Part shown: positions 32,722 through 40,031 of the stretch, in pieces
Position numbering within the stretch: position 1 is the first letter of the stretch
How the letters are laid out: every line of letters starts with the position of its first letter
Source of the DNA: CAZTAO01 sp964611645
GTDB lineage: Bacteria; Armatimonadota; UBA5829
Reading direction: 5' to 3'
Assembly (NCBI GenBank): GCA_964611645.1
Contig: CAZTAO010000023.1
Span: forward strand, 5,655-69,654
DNA: 64,000 nt
Translations under genes and position numbers: made by a program
The notes under the pieces: generated by a model
The model's input: only the letters and a program-made list of their open reading frames with translations
What the model was told of the DNA's origin: nothing
Database searches by the model: none

Positions 32722-35541
32722 ATGGAATGGTTCGCACTGATTGTCGTTGGCGCACTCGCAATATGGGCCCTTCTGAAGGCGCAGGCTCTTGAAGAGCGAC
32801 TGCACCGGATGGAGGAGTATCTGCGCGGGCTTTATCAGGCCGGATACCTGAATGCTCCGGCCGCCAGGCCAGTGGAACCTTCGCAGTCGCCTGCAACAGC
32901 GCAGCCGCCGACCGTCGCGCCTCAGCAGACGCCGCCGGTTCCCTCCACAGCGTCTGTCGCGCCACCCGTTGTGCAGGTCTCCGAACCGGAACGCGAACCA
33001 GTTGAGGCCTATTCTTCCGCAGCTTTGCCGGTGGAGCCGGATCAGCCCCTTACCTACGAGGAACAGCCCCAGGCTGTGTCATCCTTCACCCAGCAACAAC
33101 CTCCGCCGACCCGGACGCAAGCCCAGCCGGCCACACCGGGGACTTCGGAACAGTGGGAAGCGCTGCTGGGAGGCAACTGGCTTAACCGGATCGGAGCCGT
33201 CGCGCTGCTGATCGGGCTGGCCTTCCTGATCAAGTACGCGTTCGACAACGGCTGGATCCAGCCCTGGCTGCTGATAGCTGCGGGTATGGTTTTTGGAGCT
33301 TCTCTCCTCTTCGCAGCGGACCACTTCCGGAAACGAGAGGCCGCTGTATTTGCGCAGGGCCTTGTGGGGGCGGGTGTCTCCATCCTGTACCTTTCTTCCT
33401 ATGCCTCGTTCAACCTGTATCATCTTGTCTCTCAGATGACGGCGATCGCCCTGATGTCTGCCGTCACGGTTGTGGCCATCACCCAGGCGCTGCGCTACGA
33501 CTCGATCACAGTGTCGATCGTAGGGCTTCTGGGAGGCTTCCTCACACCGGCTGTTCTCAGTTCCGGTGGCGCAGACCCCGGCGGTTACGGAGTGCTCACC
33601 TACGTCACACTCCTGGATATCGGCTTGGTGGTGGTGGCTGTCTACAAGCCACGGTGGCTATCTCTCCACGGGCTTAGTCTTGTAGCCACGTACATCTACT
33701 ATGGCGTCTGGTACAGCGGACACACCACTCCGGCCATGGCTCTCTTCTTCCTGACTGTGTTCTGGGCGCTTTTCTACTTCGTTGACGCATTCAGCGCCGT
33801 CCAGCGTTGGCAGGAGAACACGGGGATACGCGCGGCGCTGGGGGTAATCAACAGCGCTGTGCACTACGGTTTCCTGTATTTCCTGCTCGCGGATCGCTTC
33901 CCGGGAACTGAGGTCTGGGCTACAGTCGGGTTGGCTGTGGTCTACGGTGCGGTCGCGCAGCAGGTCGGAACGGTCTCCAAGGGGGTTGCACTGTTCGTGC
34001 CCAGATATGTGATCACCACAGTGCTGCTTCTGATGATCGCGGCGGCTATCGAGTTCTCGGGATACCGACTGGTCATTGCGTGGGCGCTTGAGGCGCTCGC
34101 GGTGGCGTGGGCGGGACTGTACTTCAAGAAAGCGTATGTATGGATTTCTGCGCTCGCTATAGCGTCAGTCGCATTGATCCGCCTCCTATTGGTGGACGGG
34201 GTGTTTGCATTCGAGCCTGCGGCAGCTTTTGTTCCGATCTTCAGCGAGCGTTTCCTCGCGTTCCTGGTCCTTTCGGCCGCATTGGGGCTAACTGCATGGC
34301 TTTTCAGCAGCAGTGAGGAGCGGACAGGCGTTACCGCATTTGTGCTGCACTATGTCTGGCTGTCCTTGGTCTTTACGCTGATAACGGTGGAGATCAATGA
34401 CCACTACCGCGCACTCGCCGCGCAGAACCAGTGGGCGGTGCAGCCTGGCTACAGCTATGCTCGCCCGATGGCCCTCGCCGCAGCCTGGATTCTCTATTCA
34501 CTCCCGCTGGTCTGGATAGGTCTGCGCGGGCGGCTGCGACCTATGGTGTATTCGGGTCTGGTGGGCTTTGGGCTTGCTCTGATATTCGTTGCTTTCCAGG
34601 GCAGGACGTTCACACCTCTCTATAGCTACCTGCCGCTGGTGAACCTGAGAGCCGGGATGTTCATTCTGGCCATTGCAGGGCTGCTCATTCTTCGCTTCTG
34701 GCTGTCGGCGCAGCGCGATGAACTGGCCTGGTTCTCTGATTCCGAGAGCGTGTTTCGGCTTGCGGCAGTGTGGGCAGGTTTCGAGTTGGTGACCGTCGAG
34801 GTTATCGACTCGATGAGCAAATACGCGCAGGGGCTGCCGGAGCTTTGGGCAACGACCGCCATTGCAGCGGCCGTCTCATGGATGCTGTTTTCTCTGCCGT
34901 GTGTCTGGCACGGGGTGCGCAAGACCAGGTCCGACCTCCTGTACTCAGGGCTGATCATGGCCGCACTGGCGACATTCGTGCACGTCCTCGTGGGGTTCAC
35001 GACCGGACCCATAGCAGGCTATCTTCCGCTGCTGAACTTGCGCGCGGCCGCGTTCGCGATTGTGGCTCTGGGTCTTCTGGCGCATCATCAGTGGCTGGCG
35101 CAGGCCGGGGAAAGCGCGCCGTGGTATGCGGGCATGCGGGGGTTCATTCCGGCGGTTGTGGCGCTGCTGGTCTTTGAACTGGTGACAGCGGACATCTGGG
35201 ACTTCTTCCAGCAGCGTCTCAACCTGATACTGACGGGACAAGGATACGGACCTGCCGCCGAGAGCCTCAACAGCCAGCGGCAGTCGGCGCTTTCCGCGGG
35301 TTGGGTGATCTACTCGATCATACTGATGGGCGTGGGCATCTGGCGGCGCGTGCGCGCGGTGCGGCTGGTGGCTTTGGGGCTATTCTACCTGTCCATAGCC
35401 AAAGTCTTCCTTTACGACGTTTCGTCTCTCGAACCACTCTACCGCATCGTCTCATTCCTGGTACTGGGGGTCATTCTCCTGGCAACATCCTATCTCTGCA
35501 CAAGGTATCGTGATTACGTCCTAGGCCCCGCCGGCGACTGA
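32722..35541 (+). CDS. DUF2339 multi-pass membrane protein
   Basis: A 939-aa inner-membrane protein. One N-terminal membrane helix (1-18) and a short coiled segment are followed by a Pro/Gln-rich linker (about 44-145), then the hallmark LGGNWLNRIGAVALLIG (149-165) and some twenty or more hydrophobic helices to the C-terminus. This order is that of DUF2339 predicted membrane proteins, whose function is not established. It has its own promoter and is not obviously tied to the sugar genes. Start ATG 32722 follows a GGGGG tract. Confidence 0.85.
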   Translation: MEWFALIVVGALAIWALLKAQALEERLHRMEEYLRGLYQAGYLNAPAARPVEPSQSPATAQPPTVAPQQTPPVPSTASVAPPVVQVSEPEREPVEAYSSAALPVEPDQPLTYEEQPQAVSSFTQQQPPPTRTQAQPATPGTSEQWEALLGGNWLNRIGAVALLIGLAFLIKYAFDNGWIQPWLLIAAGMVFGASLLFAADHFRKREAAVFAQGLVGAGVSILYLSSYASFNLYHLVSQMTAIALMSAVTVVAITQALRYDSITVSIVGLLGGFLTPAVLSSGGADPGGYGVLTYVTLLDIGLVVVAVYKPRWLSLHGLSLVATYIYYGVWYSGHTTPAMALFFLTVFWALFYFVDAFSAVQRWQENTGIRAALGVINSAVHYGFLYFLLADRFPGTEVWATVGLAVVYGAVAQQVGTVSKGVALFVPRYVITTVLLLMIAAAIEFSGYRLVIAWALEALAVAWAGLYFKKAYVWISALAIASVALIRLLLVDGVFAFEPAAAFVPIFSERFLAFLVLSAALGLTAWLFSSSEERTGVTAFVLHYVWLSLVFTLITVEINDHYRALAAQNQWAVQPGYSYARPMALAAAWILYSLPLVWIGLRGRLRPMVYSGLVGFGLALIFVAFQGRTFTPLYSYLPLVNLRAGMFILAIAGLLILRFWLSAQRDELAWFSDSESVFRLAAVWAGFELVTVEVIDSMSKYAQGLPELWATTAIAAAVSWMLFSLPCVWHGVRKTRSDLLYSGLIMAALATFVHVLVGFTTGPIAGYLPLLNLRAAAFAIVALGLLAHHQWLAQAGESAPWYAGMRGFIPAVVALLVFELVTADIWDFFQQRLNLILTGQGYGPAAESLNSQRQSALSAGWVIYSIILMGVGIWRRVRAVRLVALGLFYLSIAKVFLYDVSSLEPLYRIVSFLVLGVILLATSYLCTRYRDYVLGPAGD

Positions 35542-35618
35542 GCCACAATGCCCCGTCCGGCCTATCAGCAAGGCTGGGACTGTAAGGCACAGAGAGTAGG
35601 GGTCGCTCCCTTCGCGCC

Positions 35619-35653
35619 CTCTGCTCTCTGCTCTCTGCCCTCCGCTCTCAGTT
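35619..35653. repeat. Seven-base tandem repeat (CTCTGCT)
   Basis: Five units of period 7: CTCTGCT twice, then CTCTGCC, CTCCGCT and CTCAGTT. It lies immediately upstream of the promoter of the lipoprotein operon. Confidence 0.7.
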
Positions 35654-35658
35654 CGCAA

Positions 35659-35687
35659 TTGACATAAGCCCTCCAAAGCAGTAACCT
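35659..35687 (+). promoter_or_regulatory. Sigma-70 promoter for the lipoprotein operon
   Basis: TTGACA (35659-35664), a 17-base spacer and TAACCT (35682-35687), with the ATG at 35731 behind TTGGAGG. Confidence 0.55.
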
Positions 35688-35730
35688 AAACCAAGCTAAG
35701 GAAACACACGCAGTAGTTGGAGGCCCTTCA

Positions 35731-36951
35731 ATGAAGAAAGCCGCACTTATCGTGATCTGCCTGGTTCTGGTGTTCGCCTTCTCAGGCTGCAAGCGGAAGG
35801 CTCAACCGGGTGCGCAGACCCCCACGCCGACACCGGTTGTCCAGCCTCAAGACAGTCTCCCAATCATCGACATCAAGTCAGACGTCGCGCGGATTTCGAT
35901 ATCCCCCAACTACCAGACCCTAGCATTACAAACCAAGTCTGAAGACGGCATCGACGCCAAAATCATTCTGTTTTCCATGGAAACTCGGAAGGTTGTCGCG
36001 ACGGCCACCGTAGACATCTCGATGAATGATCGCATTCAATGGTCTCCGGATTCCAAGCGGTTGGTTGCCGCAGGCACGTATCCGAAGCCAGGCGAAGGCC
36101 AGATCGTGGTGATGGAGGCTACAGGCAAGGTCAGGCATTTCGAGACAGCCAAGGGGTTGGGTGATGCCCAGTTCAGGGCGAAGGAGTCTTCGAAGATTGT
36201 CTTCGTTTCCGGGGACGCAATAAGGGAAATCGACATTCCCACGGGTAGGCAAACGAAGTTGGCGGGAGTTCCCAAGGGGTTCCTCGGACTCGTCCACTTC
36301 CGAGGATATGACTGTTGTGCAGAGCGTGACGCCGGTACGGATATACATCACCCCGGCAACCTTAGAGTTCGTAGCGTGGATTCGGGCAGAATGTTGTTCA
36401 GCATGACGTTGGGCGATATGAGGTGGGACTCCTATCACATTGACTTCTCACCTGATAGCAGGTGGTTTGCGCTATGGAGACAGGCTTCAGCGAGCACCCC
36501 GCTTCTGATCGGTAGTGTGAAGCACGCTGACATGGTCATGCGCTATCCGTACGTTTCCTCCTACAACAGACACGCTGTCGACACGAATCTCGGTGTTCAA
36601 TGGCGTCCTGAGACGTCGCCTGGCGATTACCAGAGCGACGCGCTGGTCATTGATGAATGGAATACCGCGACCGCGATAAACCTCAAATCCGGCGCAGTCC
36701 AGCTATGGGAGTACCCCCATACTATGACGTGGTGGAGAGAGAAGCCTGGCGAGGAGAATATTATGATAGTGTCGCGACACGCCGGCCTCTATATCGGTGT
36801 AATTGCAGGCCCTTACGGCGGAATGATCCTGGACGAAATGCCGGAATCAGTCCAACTGTCGTCGGGTATGGGCATGATAGCCCGCTTCCGCAAACAAGGC
36901 CAACTGGTGACCGCGCAGCCCGACGACCAGCCCGGACAGGAGGCCCAGTGA
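35731..36951 (+). CDS. Propeller-like lipoprotein 1 of 3
   Basis: A 406-aa lipoprotein: signal with lipobox FAFSGC (C20), then a Pro/Thr-rich stretch and repeated beta blades with WD40/TolB-like turns (IQWSPDSKRLVAAG, IDFSPDSRWFALW). Shared blocks with the next two genes include FRAK(E/D)S, HFRGYDC and a C-terminal GMIARFR. It probably sits in the envelope as a binding or scaffold protein; the ligand is unknown. Its TGA overlaps the next ATG by one base, so the genes are translationally coupled. Confidence 0.75.
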   Translation: MKKAALIVICLVLVFAFSGCKRKAQPGAQTPTPTPVVQPQDSLPIIDIKSDVARISISPNYQTLALQTKSEDGIDAKIILFSMETRKVVATATVDISMNDRIQWSPDSKRLVAAGTYPKPGEGQIVVMEATGKVRHFETAKGLGDAQFRAKESSKIVFVSGDAIREIDIPTGRQTKLAGVPKGFLGLVHFRGYDCCAERDAGTDIHHPGNLRVRSVDSGRMLFSMTLGDMRWDSYHIDFSPDSRWFALWRQASASTPLLIGSVKHADMVMRYPYVSSYNRHAVDTNLGVQWRPETSPGDYQSDALVIDEWNTATAINLKSGAVQLWEYPHTMTWWREKPGEENIMIVSRHAGLYIGVIAGPYGGMILDEMPESVQLSSGMGMIARFRKQGQLVTAQPDDQPGQEAQ

Positions 36952-38183
36952 TGAAGAGAGCAGCAATAGTCCCGATAATCCTTGCCATTGTATTCGCCTT
37001 GTCCGGATGCAATAAGGCCCCTGAACCCGTCGCCCAAGCGCCTGCGCCTGTGCCGGTGGTTGAACCGACGCCTACAGAGACTGCTTCGACTGAGTCTCCC
37101 AAGCTGCCAGGCGAAGAGAAGAACCTGCCGGTTATCGACCTGAACTCGAGCGTGGAGACCATCCACCTGTCCCCCGACCACAGCCTGCTTGCTCTACTGA
37201 CGCAGTACCAGAACCCTGTCGATTCTGAGTTGCTACTGTTTTCGATGAAAGACCATAGACTCATCGGTCGCACGTCCGCAAGCACTCAGCACCCTGAGTG
37301 GTCGCTCGACTCGAAGAGAGTGGTTGCGACTGACGGCCAGAGTCTGGTGGTGATGGAGCGTAGCGGCAGGGTGAGTAGGTTCAAGGCCGATACCCAGAGC
37401 TTCCAGTTCAGGGCGAAGGACTCGTTCGCGATAATGTACACGTGGCAGCCTGGCAGCGACTCCAAGTACCAATACCGGATTAGCGAGTTGGACATCAGGA
37501 CAGGCAAACGGAGGGATTTTGCGAGCGCGCCCAGCGAATATGCGGGTCTTACCCACTTCAGAGGTCAGGATTGCTATGCCGAGTACGGGTTCAACAAGAG
37601 CAGATACCACGCATGGAAACTCAGAGTTCGCAGTGTTGACACGCGGAGAATCTTGCTTGAGATCCCCCTCGGCGGGATTGACAGCGATGGCATTTGGGTC
37701 GATTTCTCGCCCGATAGCAAATGGATTGCCCTGCAGTGGGCGGTTTCTCAGAGCAATATGCTCAATATTGGTAATGTAAAAGATGCCAAGAGGTTGATGA
37801 CGGATGAATACGTCGGCGCCTACAATGGTTCGACTACGAATGGCGGCTATTGGGTGGATTGGTTCGACTCGTCGGAACCGCCCACTCAGGCGCTCATCTG
37901 CGATTACAGCGGCACCACGGCCATCGGGCTCCACAGTGGCTATGTCTACCTACACGAATACGAGGGCCGCTGTATGGCCGGCCTGAAACCCGACGGATAC
38001 GGTAGCGGGGTAGTCGTGGTAGACGACAAAGGCATCCGCATCGACAAGTTTGCGCCACCCGGCCACGGGCCTGAAACCATGGCGGAAGTATATGCGAAAG
38101 ACCCTGGCGTGGATCGCGACCCCGACATCGGCATGATCGCCAAGTTCCGAATAAAGCCCGCGCCGAAGCCGGAGGGCGAGTGA
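36951..38183 (+). CDS. Propeller-like lipoprotein 2 of 3
   Basis: A 410-aa paralogue of its neighbours. Lipobox FALSGC (C20), a Pro/Thr/Glu-rich spacer, GEEKNLPVIDLNSS, then blades (PEWSLDSKRVVATDG, VDFSPDSKWIALQW, NIGNVKDAKRLMTDEYV) and a C-terminal DPDIGMIAKFRIKP. ATG 36951 overlaps the previous stop (TGATG) and is chosen over an upstream in-frame extension lying inside the previous gene. An envelope location is inferred from the lipobox; function unknown. Confidence 0.75.
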   Translation: MKRAAIVPIILAIVFALSGCNKAPEPVAQAPAPVPVVEPTPTETASTESPKLPGEEKNLPVIDLNSSVETIHLSPDHSLLALLTQYQNPVDSELLLFSMKDHRLIGRTSASTQHPEWSLDSKRVVATDGQSLVVMERSGRVSRFKADTQSFQFRAKDSFAIMYTWQPGSDSKYQYRISELDIRTGKRRDFASAPSEYAGLTHFRGQDCYAEYGFNKSRYHAWKLRVRSVDTRRILLEIPLGGIDSDGIWVDFSPDSKWIALQWAVSQSNMLNIGNVKDAKRLMTDEYVGAYNGSTTNGGYWVDWFDSSEPPTQALICDYSGTTAIGLHSGYVYLHEYEGRCMAGLKPDGYGSGVVVVDDKGIRIDKFAPPGHGPETMAEVYAKDPGVDRDPDIGMIAKFRIKPAPKPEGE

Positions 38184-38212
38184 CCGACCTACATTAGCGG
38201 AGGAGTCTTGCG

Positions 38213-39433
38213 ATGAAGAAGATACTCTCGATAGCTGTGATCTTTGTTCTACTCGCGTTTACAGGCTGCGCCAAACGCAGCACTGAGACCCCCCAAGTGC
38301 CCACGCCAACTCCTCAACCGCCAGACGTGAGTAAGTACATGGACTCTCTGAAGTTTCCGGGCGAGGAGAAGAACCTGCCGGTTATCGACGTGTATTCACC
38401 TGTGGAATGGATCGGTACCTCACCCGACCGCAAAATGCTTGCCATGGTCACAGAATACGAAAACCACGCCTACGAGCTTTTGCTGTATTCGATGGAGAAG
38501 CGAAAGCTCATTGCGCGGACTCGACTGGAGCACGGCGGCTGCACCTGGTCTCTAGACTCCAAAATGGTAGCAGCATCTGGTAACAAAGATATTGTGGTTA
38601 TGGATGCATCCGGCAAGGTCACACGTCTCAAAACAAAGAGAGGTGCGGGCGAACTCATGTTCAGAGCCAAGGATTCCACCAAGCTGCTGTTCTGGTATGG
38701 TATCAACAATCCACCCCGATATGATCTACAGATTTCTGAGATCGATCTGAAGACAGGCAAACAGAGGAACCTCGTTCGAGCTTCAACCAATTTCGCGGGG
38801 TTTACCCACTTCAGAGGTTACGATTGCTATTCGGACACCGACAGAGTTGACACAGGCGACGCCATAGTTGGCGCTCATCACGTGATGGTCAAGCGTGTCG
38901 ATGGTGGGAAGACTATGCTTAGTATGCCGGCAGGTATTGCCTCTGGCGCCAGCGGAATCTGCGTGGACTTCTCTCCGGATAGCCGATGGATTGCGTTGCA
39001 GTGGGGCGATTCGGACATGACCTTCATGAACATCGCCAGCGTCAGAGACGTGAACAGGTTCATGCGTGAGCCTTACGTTGCGGCGTACTATGACAGCGAC
39101 GCTTCTCGGGTAGAATGGTCTACAGAAAAGGGCAAGGGCACAATATGGGCATTGGTGAAAGGTTCCGCTGCTACTGTAGTGGAGCTTCTTACCGGCGAGC
39201 AACGGTTGAGGCAGTATCCCGACGTTCTGTCGACTCTCTGGACAAACGACCAGTTTGGCCCACGATTGGTCATAGTGGACAGAAGGGGAATGCGGATCGA
39301 TGCTCTGCAACTCCAGTTCGCTGATACGACCATGGTGGAGTATTGTGCTGAGAACCCCGACAGATGCGATTGCGACCCCGATCTGGGAATGATCGCCAAG
39401 TTCCGGATCAAGCACCCGCAGACGGATGAGTAG
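38213..39433 (+). CDS. Propeller-like lipoprotein 3 of 3
   Basis: A 406-aa lipoprotein: lipobox AFTGC (C19), GEEKNLPVIDVYS, blades (CTWSLDSKMVAASG, VDFSPDSRWIALQW, NIASVRDVNRFM) and a C-terminus DPDLGMIAKFRIKHP closely matching copy 2. Copies 2 and 3 are more alike than either is to copy 1. It follows copy 2 after 29 bases behind GGAGGAGTC. The series looks like recent local duplication; role unknown. Confidence 0.75.
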   Translation: MKKILSIAVIFVLLAFTGCAKRSTETPQVPTPTPQPPDVSKYMDSLKFPGEEKNLPVIDVYSPVEWIGTSPDRKMLAMVTEYENHAYELLLYSMEKRKLIARTRLEHGGCTWSLDSKMVAASGNKDIVVMDASGKVTRLKTKRGAGELMFRAKDSTKLLFWYGINNPPRYDLQISEIDLKTGKQRNLVRASTNFAGFTHFRGYDCYSDTDRVDTGDAIVGAHHVMVKRVDGGKTMLSMPAGIASGASGICVDFSPDSRWIALQWGDSDMTFMNIASVRDVNRFMREPYVAAYYDSDASRVEWSTEKGKGTIWALVKGSAATVVELLTGEQRLRQYPDVLSTLWTNDQFGPRLVIVDRRGMRIDALQLQFADTTMVEYCAENPDRCDCDPDLGMIAKFRIKHPQTDE

Positions 39434-39439
39434 GAGCGA

Positions 39440-39525
39440 CGGGAGCCGGGAGGGCGAGGTCTCACCGAGCCGCTGATTTCGACTCCGCTCAACCAGCGGC
39501 GGCTCAGCAGGAGCTTCGCCCTCCC
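39440..39525. repeat. Large imperfect hairpin after the lipoprotein operon
   Basis: GGGAGGGCGA near 39450 pairs with TCGCCCTCCC near 39515-39525, and GAGCCGCTG pairs with CAGCGGCGGCTC inside. It has no T-run. It could act as a transcript end or be a dispersed palindromic element. The stretch 39526-39612 up to the T-box shows nothing else. Confidence 0.6.
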
Positions 39526-39612
39526 GTTCTACGTCCCCACGATCAAACGATCAAACCATCAAACCAAACTTGCAACCGCCTCGCCAATTCAGGTATCATA
39601 GTCAAAACTGAC

Positions 39613-39811
39613 ATATCGCAAAGCGGTCGTGGGGTGCAGCCGAGTTGGGCTGCGGTGTCGCCTCTCGCGCAGCGGGAAGAACGGGAGTTCGCTCCCAACT
39701 AGAACCCGCCGGGGATGCCCGATATAGCTCCAATAAGCCTCGCGGATTTCTCGCGGGGGAATCAAGGTGGTACCACGCTCCTGTCGTCCTTGAACGGCAG
39801 GGGCTTTTTTT
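39613..39811 (+). promoter_or_regulatory. T-box leader controlling valS
   Basis: The T-box core AAGGTGGTACCACG lies at 39764-39777, followed at once by an intrinsic terminator, so uncharged tRNA should favour antitermination and valS expression. The UGGU in the core can pair with ACCA at the 3' end of tRNA(Val), whose discriminator base is A. ATATCG (39613-39618) and CGATAT (39720-39725) can close a Stem I of about 110 nt, and CCTCGC/GCGGGG at 39738-39758 can form the stem before the antiterminator. The specifier is not assigned; GTC at 39657-39659 is only a candidate. Confidence 0.85.
39777..39811 (+). terminator. T-box terminator of the valS leader
   Basis: GCTCCTGTCGT (39777-39787) pairs over 11 positions (with G-U pairs) with ACGGCAGGGGC (39794-39804), followed by seven T residues (39805-39811). 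Confidence 0.9.
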
Positions 39812-39838
39812 ATTGGGTGAAATGGAAGAAGTTACGGA

Positions 39839-40013
39839 ATCACGAAAACACGAAATTGGGAAAACACGAAAAGGGCAGCGATGAGTCATTCCGAGGAACG
39901 AGGAATCTGCTTTTCACGCGCCAGGCTTAGCAACATCAGATTCCTCAGTCGTTCCTCCTTCGGAATGACATTGGTCATTTTTTCGTGTTTTCGTCCTTTC
40001 GTGTTTTCGTGAT
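39839..40013. repeat. CACGAAAACACGAAA inverted-repeat element holding a nested repeat
   Basis: The left arm ATCACGAAAACACGAAA (from 39839) and right arm TTTCGTGTTTTCGTGAT (to 40013) are inverted repeats. Between them sits the separate element 39885-39969. The whole unit separates the T-box terminator from valS. Related outer elements are at 46133-46196 and 51728-51900. Confidence 0.8.
39885..39969. repeat. GTCATTCCGAG palindromic repeat, copy 4 (nested)
   Basis: Starts GTCATTCCGAGGAACGAGG, contains AATCTGCTTTT and CAGATTCCTC, ends CTTCGGAATGAC. It is the same family as the copies at 9824, 18211 and 19904. Confidence 0.85.
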
Positions 40014-40031
40014 AAAGAGAGGTGAGTGAAG

